The position numbers and the translations under genes were made by a program. From Avena insularis (lineage: Eukaryota; Streptophyta; Magnoliopsida; Poales; Poaceae): a stretch of DNA of 64,000 nt. This document shows positions 23,991-34,215 of the stretch, piece after piece (the first letter of the stretch is position 1; the number at the start of each line of letters is the position of its first letter). The stretch lies in the NCBI GenBank assembly GCA_023614405.1, contig CM042691.1, positions 180,516,927 to 180,580,926 on the forward strand, read 5' to 3'. The notes beneath the pieces were generated by a model. It had not been told where the DNA came from. It did no database searches and saw only the letters and a list, made by a program, of their open reading frames with translations.

Positions 23991-25997
23991 TCGGGAAAGT
24001 AAGGCACGAGAATGTATTCTGTTGTCTTGTTCGCCACGAGGATTCTTTTTAGGTACGAGGCCACGATATGTCATTCGGCGGGGGAACCCAAGCAGCCGTC
24101 ACACATGTAGTAGGGGTCCACTATAGCGATGCCCGGTGTGTTCTCTCTAATGATCTGCATGGCCAGGCTGAGAGAAAACATGCGGACCATGGTATAGTGT
24201 AGCGGGTATAGGTGGAACATATTGTAGATGTCGTCAAACCGCAGGAAGAACAGATCCGCAGGGGCATTGTCGACGAAGCCCATGCCTGGTGGCACCTTAA
24301 CCACGAATACCGGGTGCGAGGGATCTTTCTATGATAGAAGGCTTCTCTCTATCGTCAGCACGCCGTCATGCACACTCTGCAGTTCTGAACTGGCGAGCCT
24401 CCACAAATTCTTAGGTAGCATGGGCTCACCCGCCACATGAATCCTCCACATAATACCCTCTGGTCTTGGTGGCCCGTCCCAAAACCTGATCGGATTCGCA
24501 GTTGTTGACGCCACCGGCTGGCTCGAGCTGCTAGATTTTCTTTTCCTCCCCTTTTTTCCTTTTGGAGAGCGGGCAGGCACTGCAATCTGAGCACTGGCCG
24601 CCCTATGTAGTGTGTCAGGGCTTAGAATAAAGGGTCGGTTTGTTGTATCAGATGGCTCTATAAGGCGCAAGCTGGAGGCGTCTCCTGAGAACCAAACAGA
24701 CGCTTGGTGATAGTGGCTTTCTCTATGGGGCCACCAGCTAGGTCTTCGTTGCTAAACTAAGTGTTGAATAAGTGATCATTCCAGTCTTCGTCGTCCTCAG
24801 CCGGGTCTTGCACCATGTGCATATCATCAACATGATCACCCGACCCACCGCGTGGAGGTGACGGCGAGGGCGGTAAGGGGGCCTTGCCACCGTTTGTCGC
24901 TGTCACGATAGGCGGTGCTGTTGTCTGTGGCGTGATGGCCCCCGCCGTCCCCAAACGGATCATGCGCTTTGTCCATTGGAATAATAAGCCAAAGAAACTT
25001 CTGAGGACAGCCGACTCTTCTTCATCCGCTCCTAGGGGTTGAATGGGAGGTTCCAGGTCGTCGCAGCCCCTTAGCACCCGACTAATTTTAACCATGTACA
25101 CGCTATCTGGCATCGTCCTTGAGTGGAACGTGCGCTGCAAGGGTTGAACGATGGTACCCTTGGCAACATCCCTCAGCTCGTTGTTCACGTAGCATAAGAG
25201 AGTGCAAGGAACATCCGTCTGCGGAAAACATGTACGGCGTCGTCAGAGATGCCATAAGAGTAATAGATGGCGTGAAAGGCGGTAAAGCAATTTGTTTACC
25301 GTGATGGCATTGAGATCGGATAATGTCGAGGCACCGCATACGGAGACGGGCGTGCAAGAGACGGAAGGGATGCTCGATGGCACGGGGCTGGCCGCCGGTG
25401 TATTCTCCCTACTGCCGGGTGCTTGGAGCTCCGGTGCCGCCGCGACGATGGCAGGGGGCCACCAACATGTACTCCGGCGCCGCGGTGATGGCATGGGGAA
25501 TCACCAACACTTGCGGCGCCGCGCTGCTAGTGGGCGGAGTCACGAACACATAGTTCACCTGATTCATCGGCACCGCGTTGTTCGAGTGGCTGCTGACCAT
25601 GCTTGGAATCGGGCATGGCCCTACTCGACCACCCGCACTCTAGTTCGCTATTGACTCCACCAAGGTAGGCAGAGGACTTGAGGGTGATTGCCAGGTTGTC
25701 TTGGACGATCTGCGGGATCCGCGCCACTTGTTCCTTAAGTTCTTGAACCTCACGGTTTTCCTCCTCGCTCCTTCCCGACGGTGCCACATGAGTCCTCGGC
25801 GGTGGACCAAAATGATCCACCCAATTCTTATCCCCGAGGCCGGCCAGACGGCCAGCCGACGACGGCTTCTTCGTAACCGGCTCTATTTTCTTGGCCCGGT
25901 TCATCGCCCTGTTAAAAGGGTTATCCCACCGGGTGGCCGCCGTCGACCCCTGGGATGAGGAACCCTGGGATCCATGACTAGCAACAATTTCCTCCTC

Positions 25998-26080
25998 CTG
26001 CAGAAGAAGTAATAGTGAATCGTTTAGATCATAGATTAGAATGCAATCGAGTTGATCCGCGGTAATTAGATTATACTTAC
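25998..26080 (-). other. Intron in the CACTA2 second gene (83 bp)
   Basis: The minus strand shows donor GTAAGT directly after GAGGAAATTGTG and acceptor CTTCTGCAG before GAGGAGGAAATTGTTGC. Both sites are canonical. Confidence 0.65.
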
Positions 26081-27031
26081 CACAATTTCCTCGAATTCCT
26101 TCACCGCAGGATCCGCGGTGAGTTGTTTGGTTTTTTGGTCCACATGGTAACGGGCCCTGATGAAGTTTCGAACCTGCCCGGGTTCGAATTTCGCAAAGGG
26201 GTTTTCTATCCCCTTGGATCTATACTCTTTGTCCTCCTTATTCCATTTGGCCTCCGCGGTGCTGTATCCACCAGATCCGAGATGGTGATGTCCTATATTC
26301 ATCGCCTGTAGCACCTTTCCCCAATTACTATTGGCCAGGGATCTTTCAGATTCACACTTCTCCTTGAACTCCCGGAACTGATCTTCGGTGATTTGCGGGT
26401 CAATCTTCTGGATCTCCTCGAGACTTTTTCCTTCTTTATAGATCTTCTTCTTTATCCGGGTTCTCCATCTGGCCAGGGCGGTGCTCATCTTTGTGAGGGT
26501 GGATTTGTTTACTTCGTTCCCATGATAATTTGTGTTCTGATACTTAGCGGGTAACTTGTATCTTGCATGCAGCTTCTCGAAGAGGAGTGTGCGCAAGTGG
26601 CCATTATCTTTATGCCAGAGATTCTCGGTGTTGATCAAGACGGTTGTCCAGGTGATCGCCGCCACTTGCCCACCGTACCCTTTGACGACAAGGTCAGGCT
26701 CCAAAGGAACCCCTGTTGGGCTCACTTTGGTAATTTCCTCCCTGACCATGCCGATTGTGTTCGGGCGCCGGTCCTTCGGCTTCTTCTTCTTCTTAGGAGG
26801 ATTGCTACCACTCCCTGTGCCCTCGCCGCCATCAGTGATTTCATCACCCGCCGTTCCTTCGGCTTCTTCCTCCGCGTCTTCCATCTCATCATCCTCGCTC
26901 TCCGAAGGATGGTATTCTTCATCGTCTTCTAGCCACTGGGCTGCCTCCCAGAATGTCAATTGTTTATTCGGAGGTCTGAGTTCTCCTTCAGCGCTGATGC
27001 GCTTAGAACATCCAGCAACACATCTTTGCAC

Positions 27032-28670
27032 TAATAAAAAACAAATAATTTGTTAAATGCACGGAAAAATCCGGCATGACCTTTGCTAATTTTCTTAAAC
27101 TAGGAGTGCCCGATTTCTGCCGAAACGGAAGTTAATCAACATTTCGGCAAAAATCAGGACTCATTTCATACAAGAACCTGCATACACGACATAATAAAGT
27201 GCTTCGTACAAGCACAATCACAGCCACCACAGCCAGTACATTACCAGCACAACAAGCACAAGATCATTACTAGGTATATAAATATAAATGGCCAGATCCA
27301 ACAACACATATAGTAGTAGCAAACAGCATCACATATAGTAGCAGCACATACAGTAGCTTTGCAAAAGCAGTAGCTCCAGATAGCTTTGCAAAAACAGTAG
27401 CTTTGCAAAATAATATCTTTGCAGATATAGTAGCAGCACATACAGTACTACTATGTTCTCCAGCATTTTTAGTAGTATAAACCATCAAATAATATTAACA
27501 CTATGTAAAAGTGATATTGAGTATCTACCATATAAACCTACACCCATCACAGTAGAAACCATCAATATTGACAGATAAAAGTACCCATAATATATTCATC
27601 TCCAAAAAACCTCTGCTGTGATCTCAATTTATTTTCTTGACCAAACATGTATGGCCTCAAATATCTTCTTCTATTACAAGGCCTGATCAGAAGGGCCCAG
27701 TCTGCAGTGCAATGGATTGTGCCTGCCTACTAGCAATCATGTTAGTGCAATGGTTATGTGTTCATGGGTGTGTGCATTGGACTGAAACAATGGGCACTGA
27801 TGGGTGTGATCTATGCATGTAGTCTCTCCAATAAAAGTTACAGGGATCTCTGAATACCTATGGCAGTAAATAAAACCTACTAGCAATCATGTTAGTGCAA
27901 TGGTTAGTAAATAAAACCTACTAGCAAACATGTTGCCTACTTGCAATCATGTTAGTGCAATGGTTATGTGTTCATGGGTGTGTGCATTGGACTGAAACCT
28001 AGCTTGTTATTACACTAAAGGCAAGATACTATAGCTTCTTGCAATGTTACAGTTATTTTTGCTTGTAGCCCGCAATTTCTTGGGTAATACAATATGCATT
28101 GATTTCTTGTGATGTGTATTTGCCCGAAGGAAGCTTTATTTCCTTTTTGCAAGAAATCGTGGTTTTCAGTCATTAACAAGACAGAAAACGACACTGTTTT
28201 TCAATGGAGTGTATTATTTAAACATTGCAACACTAATGGTTGCAGTTTTTTAGTGGGTGACGGGCTTGTTCTATCTTTTGCCAACAAGTAGTAATCTATC
28301 TGGTTCTTGCACTAGTACTCAAACCATCTGGCGGGTACTAGTAGTACGTCTGGTTCTTGCACTAGCTAGTACTCCCATCTTTTTCCAACAAGCATAAACT
28401 AAACATATGAGGCAAGGACAAGTACTCATTTCATTTGGTACTTGTGCATGGAGTAGCCGAGGTTATATATACTAGTGTGCATGGAGTAGTAGTTGCTTTA
28501 TCTACTGATGATGTTGTCAATATGTGGAGTATTTTCATGTTGGAGTACATTTGCAGTATGATGCATGTAAAGGCACTAGGACTACCTATCATCTGATCTC
28601 TACTCCTACTCCAGTGATGAGATGAGCGAGAGAGGGTTCTTGCCTACTCCAGTCATCTCTAATCCTACTC
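27032..28670. other. CACTA2 spacer upstream of the second gene, with direct repeats
   Basis: No coding region is supported here. It contains a CAGTAGCTTTGCAAA-type repeat cluster (27320-27450) and a 65-bp direct repeat at 27724-27788 and 27934-27998 that differs by one base. A shorter 31-bp copy of that unit lies at 27876-27906. A 17-bp repeat (TCTGGTTCTTGCACTAG) occurs at 28299 and 28349. It is probably promoter or 5' intron sequence of the second gene. Confidence 0.6.
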
Positions 28671-29205
28671 CTACGCCATTCTTTGTTGCTGCTCGGGGCG
28701 GCAAGGAGGACAACTCTCAGTCACACACATACACACATGCCACCTCTCTAGGGTTCTTGCATGTTGGCAACTACAGGAGATAGGGAGAGAGGGAGAGAGG
28801 TAGAGAGGGGAGAGGCTAACCTCCTCTCGAGGATGACGTTGGCGGGCGAATGACGACGGCCTTCTCCTCCTCTCGGACACGGGCGGCCTCCTCCTCCTCG
28901 AGTGCGGCGGCGGCGGCTGGCGGGGATCCTCCTCGAGTGTGGCAGCGGCCTTCTCCTCCTCTCGGGCGTCCTCCTCCTCCTCACGAGTGCGGCGGCAGCC
29001 TTTTCCTCCTCTCGGACATGGGCGGCCTCCTCCTCCTCCTCGAGTGCGGTGGCGGTGGCTGGCGGTGGCTGCTGGGGGATCGAGTGCGGCTGCGGCTGGC
29101 GGATCGAGCACAGCGGCGACGGGGGGAGGGGGGATCGAGCATGCTTTGGGAGAGATGGGGATCGATGAGTGTGTGAGATGGGGGGGCTAGGAATGATGAC
29201 GTGGA
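28671..29205. other. GC-rich tract between the two CACTA2 genes
   Basis: A CTCCTC/GGCGGC-rich tract that produces overlapping long ORFs in nearly all frames (Arg/Pro/Ser-rich on one strand, Ser/Gly-rich on the other). Low complexity and simultaneous openness of opposing frames argue against coding. Its position, downstream of tnp2 and upstream of the second gene, suggests a 5' region of that gene. Confidence 0.6.
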
Positions 29206-29298
29206 TACAACCCAGATAGGCATAGCGCACTATGCCAAAGTGCGCTACGGATATCTGTAGCGCACTCGGGCTAGTGCGCTACGCCTATCTAGGTTGTA
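29206..29298. repeat. Internal palindromic copy of the CACTA2 subterminal motif
   Basis: Left arm 29206-29230 and right arm 29274-29298 are inverted copies of 25 bp with two mismatches (TACAACC-AGATAGGC-TAGCGCAC). Between them is a second palindrome, GTGCGCTAC...GTAGCGCAC (29240-29265). The core GTAGCGCAC is the motif used in the subterminal array at 33830-34190. Confidence 0.85.
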
Positions 29299-29393
29299 AC
29301 CACTCTATAACAAGGCTGCAGCACTCCTTCTAGCAACTACACTTCCCTATCCCACTGGTTCTGGCCACTGCTCTATTCTAAACTTGTGAGCAC

Positions 29394-29426
29394 CCAGGTT
29401 CGAATCCTGGTGCCCCCTTTTTTTTT
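29394..29426 (+). other. tRNA-like T-arm followed by an oligo-T run
   Basis: CCAGG-TTCGAAT-CCTGG (29394-29410) forms a 5-bp stem with a 7-nt loop. It contains the pol III B-box consensus GGTTCGAATCC and is followed by a T9 run at 29418-29426. I find no convincing D-arm, anticodon arm or A-box upstream, so it is not a complete tRNA gene. It could be a tRNA-derived SINE end or a captured tRNA 3' half. Confidence 0.55.
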
Positions 29427-29561
29427 ATTTTAAAAATACTTTTAAATGTTCCAAAAAATGCCCAAAAGTGGTGATATATGCCATACAAGTTTTGTTTTAT
29501 TTTTAAAAATACTTTTAAATATTCCAAAATTCCCAAAAGTGATAATATATGTCATAAAAGT
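29427..29561. repeat. Tandem duplication of about 63 bp beside the T-arm
   Basis: Two imperfect copies (29427-29490 and 29499-29561), both reading ATTTTAAAAATACTTTTAAAT then TTCCAAAA, CCCAAAAGT and ATATATG. They lie between the T-arm-like sequence and the end of tnp2. Confidence 0.7.
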
Positions 29562-29616
29562 GGTACAAATATGATTCAAAGTATAACTAAATTTCATAAT
29601 AATTTGTCTATGAATA

Positions 29617-32600
29617 TTACAATCTTTTTCGACAACGCGTTTTACAATATTTTTTGAGATAGCGTTTTACAATCTTTTTTCCCTTCTTTGTCGCGGTTGA
29701 ATAATTTAGCCCCGGCACTTTAATGTTTCTTCTTTTGAACGGGCTACCTTTTTTGGATAGGGTTGTCCTTTTTCTTCTTGTGATGTATGTTGCTGCATCG
29801 TAGTCGTCGTCATCTTCAATCTTTGGATCGCCGTACTGGTCGAAGTCTTGCTCGTTGGTGACTCCATCCATTCTGATGATGTTTCTTTTTCCTCTCCTCA
29901 CGACAACACGGCTAGGCTTTGTCGGGTCGGTAGTGAAAAAACATTGGTCCACTTTGGTAGCCAGTACCCACGGTTCATTTTTCGTGGCCACATTCGCATC
30001 GGCGACCTTGGATTTGGCTGCTTCGGGTATAACCATGGTTGTGAAATACCGGTCTTCTCTTTCGACCCTCTTTGCCCATCTGACACGGAACATCGGCACC
30101 TTTTCTCCATAGTATTCGAGCTCCTAGATCTCCTCGATTCTTCCGTAGAATCTTTCCTTCACGTTGTCATCGGTGTAGAATTCCGACGTTACGCCTGAGT
30201 ACTGATAATCACACTTGTTGTCCTTTTCCTCCGTGTAGAATGTGTAGCCGTTGATATCATACGCCTGATAGGTCACCAGGTTTTGCATCGGTCCCTGCGA
30301 CAAGGTGAATATGATCTTTTCCGTGTCAGGAGAATGCGATCGCGGGGGATTATCAAGGAGCGTCTGCCTAAACCAACGCGTGAAATCTGAGTTGTGCTCT
30401 TTGATTATTTCTCCCTGCGTCCTCTATATGCCCTAGTCATTGTACTTATTCTCGATTAACCTTTTGTGCTTCTGTACCTAAGGATTGACCAGTTCTAATT
30501 GCTTTAGCGCGACGAGGTTTGCTCGATCAAAGTCCGCGCGTCGAAAATCGAAGTCTGCATGCAGTATGCGACGAACCTCTCGGTGACCAGATCCGTCGAG
30601 CTTCCCAAGGTGCCTGTTGACGGGAAGACCGACAGGGTTCTCGATGTCTAGATAATTCGTGTAGAAAGAGATGCACTCTTCGGCCAGAAATCCCTTGGCT
30701 ATTTTTCCATCTGGACGGGACCTATTGCGAACGTATCCTTTGATGTGTTTGTTCATCCTTTCGAACGCCATCATGCTGCGGAGGAACATCAGCCCGAGTT
30801 GGACGATGTCCTCCACGACATGGACCAGCAGATGCACCATAATGTCGAAGAATGCAGGTGGGAAGTAGACCTCAAGCTCGCATAGTATCACCACGATCTC
30901 CTCCTGTAGCCTCCCGAGATGATTCACGCCAATCGAATTCCTAGAGATGACGTTGAAAAACTTGCAGAGGCCAAATAACGTTTCACGGACGTGCTTGTCC
31001 ATTATCCCTCTTAGTGCAACCAGAAGTACTTGCTCCATTAGCACGGAACAGTCGTGAGACTTCATGCCACTGAACCTCTGCTTCGCCTCGTCTAAGTATC
31101 TGCTTATCTTGCCCGCGTAGCTGTAAGGAAATTTGACTCCTAGAAGGCACTTGAAAAACTATTTGATCTCATCCTGGCTTAGAATGAAGCAAGAAGGAGG
31201 GCAGTAATATTCGTTCTTCTTGAACTTTTTACCCTTCCGACGACCTATTGTCGTCTCCGACTCATGATCATCGTCATCTTCCTGATCATCAGGAGTAGTG
31301 CGTCCTCCGTGAAGCTCCTTCCGGATACCCAAGCATATCAGGTCGTGCCTTGCTTTTGGACCATCTTTCGTCCTATCTGGCATGTTGATTATGGTGGCGA
31401 CCAGACTCTTGCACACATTTTTTGAGATATGCATGATGTCGAGGCTATGAGGCATGCAGAGAAACTTGCAGTATGGCAACTCCCAGAAAACAGACATTGT
31501 TTTCCATACCTTCATCAGCGGCTTGTCTTGTTGCTGCCTCTTTCGCTTCTTTCCAGGCTTAGGACAATCTTTCCAGTTTTTGAGCAACTCTTCCACTTCT
31601 TCGCTGCTCCTACGCTCTGGGATTCCTCGGGTCTCGGATTTGCCATCGAACAGGTCTCCACGTTTTCTCCATGGATCATTCTTGCCGAGCCACCTCCGGT
31701 GCGCCATGAACACCATTTTCGAAGACCCTGAATCTTTCTCTAGTTTGAGATAGCTTGTGTTATCCATGTACCTAACGCATGCGCAGAATCCTTGGATAAC
31801 CTGCCCCGAGATATACCCGTAACCTGGATAGTCTTGCACCGTAGTGACCAACACGGCTCTCATAGTGAAATAATCTTGTGTGACGGCATCGTAATTATTG
31901 GCTCCAGATTCCCATAACGTGGCTAGCTCCTCTTTCAACAGCCCGAGATACAGATTGATGTTTGTACCAGGTTGTTTTGGCCCTTGAATTAGCAAACTCA
32001 TTTGTATGTACTTCTTCTTCATGCACAACCATGGAGGGAGGTTGTACATCCATACAAACACGGGACAAGTGTTGTGCGTGTTGCTCTAGCTACCGAACGG
32101 ACTGAGTCCATCGGTGCTTGCACCGAGCCTGATGTTCCTCGAATCTCCACCAAATTCTGGGAATTCGAGGTCGAATGCTTTCCACTGGCTAGCATCTCAA
32201 GGGTGCGTTAGCAGCTCATCCTTTTTGGGGGTCATCATCGTCATCTCTTGGCTTCCTCCTTTCCGCATGCCATCACATGAGCTTCGCTTCCTTAGGGTCC
32301 GCGAAATAGCGCTACAGACGAGGAGTGATAGGAAAGTACCATACCACTTTTCGAGGTGCTTTCTTCCCTTTCTTGTATCGACTCATGCCGCACACCGGAA
32401 ATGTGGTTTTCTCCACGTCCTCGCCCCGATAAATGATGCAATCGTTGATGCATACGTGATATCTAACGTGCGGTAGATCGAGAGGAGAAATGATTTTCTT
32501 GGCGTCCTCGATACTAGTTGGACATGTGTTCCCCTCCGGGAGACGATCGTGCCAGTATGCCATCATATCGTCGAAGCTTGCGTCGCTCAATTTGTGTTTT

Positions 32601-33145
32601 GCCTTCATCTCCATAGCCTTGAGCGTTACATTCAACCGGGTATCATCGGGCCTGCATCCTTCATACAATGGAGTAATCGCGTCTTTCTCAAGTTGCGCAA
32701 GCTTGGCTTTCTCTCTAGCGGCGGCCCTGGCGTTACTCATCTACTTGAGAAGCAGCTCTTGCACATAAGGGTCCCGCACCCAGCCTGACGTTGTTCCATC
32801 GTTGTATGCTCCTCCGGCATCTAGATCCTCATCATCCCGGTCTGCTTTCGCACCTTCACCATCTCCAGGAGACTCTTCATCAGCTCGCCCGTTCTCTCCG
32901 TGATGATGATCATTGTCATGTTGCCCACCTTCACCATCTCCATCGTCTTCGTCATCGCTTATCCAACGAGTGTATCCATCCATGAAACCATGACGGAGCA
33001 TGTCCGTCTGCAGATTCCCGGAATCTGGGTCGATCACCTAGTTGAGTTTGCATCTTCTGCACGGACATCTTATCTCCGTCTTGTTATTTCGTATCATGTC
33101 GGCCGTCGCACATTTCAAAAATCTAGCCACAATGTCTTCACTCAT
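29617..33145 (-). pseudogene. tnp2: CACTA2 transposase (TNP2), nearly full length with stops
   Basis: The start is the ATG at 33145 (MSEDIVARFLKC). The transposase-associated domain follows with IRCPCRRCK, a stop at 33040-33038, the motif LRHGFMDGYTRW and an acidic linker. Next comes a TAG before MSNARAAAREKAK (32740), then VCINDCIIYRGED and FPVCGMSRYKKGKK. The Transposase_21 core has STDGLSPFG (about 32100), WMYNLPPWLCMKKKY, VQDYPGYGYISGQV and MPHSLDIMHISKNVCKSL, with stops between blocks. A DUF4218-like block (31065-30478) reads FNVISRNSIGVNHLGRLQEE, YFPPAFFDIMVHLLVHVVED and MNKHIKGYVRNRSRPDG. A DUF4216-like end (30099-29617) has MFRVRWAKRVEREDRYFTT and WVLATKVDQCFF. It would bind the ends and cut the element out. 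Few lesions make it the better of the two tnp2 copies. Confidence 0.88.
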
Positions 33146-33378
33146 TATGAGCACCATTTTGCTCGACGTGTACACGGTACAATTAGAAGTCTATTAGAAA
33201 CACATAATCAATGCATGCATGCAATGGTCGATAGAAAATTTGGGCATGACCTATCCTAAAATTAGGACCTTTGCGAAATGCCAAAGTGTTGCCAAAATGG
33301 AAATGAATCAACATTTTTTCAAAACAAATGGCAACTTGTTCACATACTAACACAAGAGAGAGAGACTGATCCATACAC

Positions 33379-33545
33379 ACATGAACATATCATTATCCTC
33401 TCCATACACACATGCATGAGCATCATCGATACTCTCCATATACACACACATATGACCATCGATCCTCTCCATACACACATCATGAGCATCGATCATCTAC
33501 ATACATATGAGCATATCATCCATATACACATGAACACATCCTTAC
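33379..33545. repeat. Imperfect CATACACACATGAGCAT repeats upstream of CACTA2 tnp2
   Basis: Several degenerate units of CTCCATACACACAT followed by GAGCATCGAT lie in the 5' region of tnp2. The ORF covering them is an artefact of the repeat (His/Thr/Ile periodic). Confidence 0.65.
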
Positions 33546-33828
33546 ATGGACAACTTACTGAGATGAGAGACCAATCGCGAGAAGATGGAAAGGAGAGGTG
33601 CGCACGAGACCAAAGAAGGAGATGAGAGACCGGAGAGCTTCCTCTATTACTTATGTAACATCCAAGGCAAGTTCTACATGCTTAAAATGGTGAATGAGTG
33701 GAAAAATTGAGGTGGGAAGGAGAAGGATCCCGACTAGATCTAAGGAGGAAGAAGAAGGGGAAAGTGAAGTGTGGGGTGGTGGATGATCACGCATGTGCAG
33801 AAAGTAGATCTGCCAAAAAAAAGGTCGC

Positions 33829-34215
33829 CACATCCGCGGCGCACTCGTCCCCAGTGCGCCACAGGGATTAGTAACATTCGTGGCGCACATGCCATAGTGC
33901 GCCATGGATGTGTCTGCCCGTTTTACAGAGCAGAGGGGCATGCGCTTAGGAGTAGCGCACCCCCCAACGTGCGCCACAGATAACACCAACAAGCGTAGCG
34001 CACCTACCCTATGTGCGCTACGAATATCTGGCGTGCGGCCAACAGGGCCCTGGCCCACACATATCTGTGGCGCACTATGGTCATGTGCACCACGGTTGTT
34101 CTAGTTACTAGTAGGGCACTGCCCATAGGTGATCCACACCTGTTTTAGCCGTGGGGCACTTCAACCATGTGAGCCACGGATGTGCTGATTACCTATAGCC
34201 ATTTTCCTAGTAGTG
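33829..34215. repeat. CACTA2 right terminus and subterminal repeat array
   Basis: About half a dozen inverted pairs of (T/C)GTGGCGCAC and GTGCGCCAC(A/G), separated by short spacers, fill 33835 to about 34190. They are followed by the terminus ending at 34215. Each pair can fold as a hairpin and each single unit is a likely binding site for the element's second protein. Confidence 0.85.

Larger units (their letters stand above)
23335..27031 (-). pseudogene. CACTA2 second gene, spliced, with Ulp1-like C-terminal domain lacking the cysteine
   Basis: The first recognised exon (27031-26081) is 317 codons. It has an acidic run (EDDEEYHPSESEDDEMEDAE) and a helical block (LHARYKLPAKYQNTNYHGNE, LARWRTRIKKKIY, LANSNWGKVLQAMNIGHHHL) resembling plant transposon TNP1-like proteins. 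An 83-bp intron follows. Further coding blocks lie at 25904-25527, 25188-24757, 24670-24329 and 24304-23991. The last exon (23897-23335) is Ulp1-like: His in NEHCTLIYLSP, Asp in HATYFDSGS, then PCVKQPENSKKEAYYTLHHM, where the usual CGYY is EAYY, so the nucleophilic Cys is Glu. Two TAG stops lie near 23507-23514, after which the frame stays open through FPKPSQKD to a stop at 23335. Confidence 0.75.
23179..34215 (-). mobile_element. CACTA2: En/Spm-type DNA transposon, left end missing
   Basis: The right terminus is TTTTCCTAGTAGTG (34202-34215), the inverse of CACTACTAGGAAAA, flanked inward by subterminal repeats of the type GTGGCGCAC/GTGCGCCAC. On the minus strand follow tnp2 (33145 to 29617), a T-arm-like tRNA remnant (29394-29410), an internal inverted repeat of the same subterminal motif (29206-29298), a GC-rich tract, a long AT-rich spacer and the second gene (27031 to 23335). 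No CACTA terminus or subterminal repeats are found near 23179, so the 3' end was lost where it joins LTR G2. The subterminal motif differs from that of CACTA1, so the two are different families. Confidence 0.85.

Noticed and set aside
26556..27056. A 166-codon plus-strand ORF
   Set aside because: It is the shadow of the first exon of the CACTA2 second gene on the minus strand. The Ser-rich stretch mirrors the acidic run.
27724..27998. Repeat array resembling CRISPR
   Set aside because: Plant nuclear context, only two full copies, 65-bp units without regular spacers.
28671..29230. Several overlapping ORFs of 80-160 codons in a GC-rich tract
   Set aside because: They are open in opposing frames at once because of triplet repeats. 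There is no domain and no start context.
29394..29426. A complete tRNA gene
   Set aside because: Only a T-arm and oligo-T are visible. No acceptor pairing, D-arm, anticodon arm or A-box could be drawn.
33278..33625. A 115-codon His/Thr/Ile-rich ORF
   Set aside because: It follows an imperfect tandem repeat of CATACACACATGAGCAT and has no domain.
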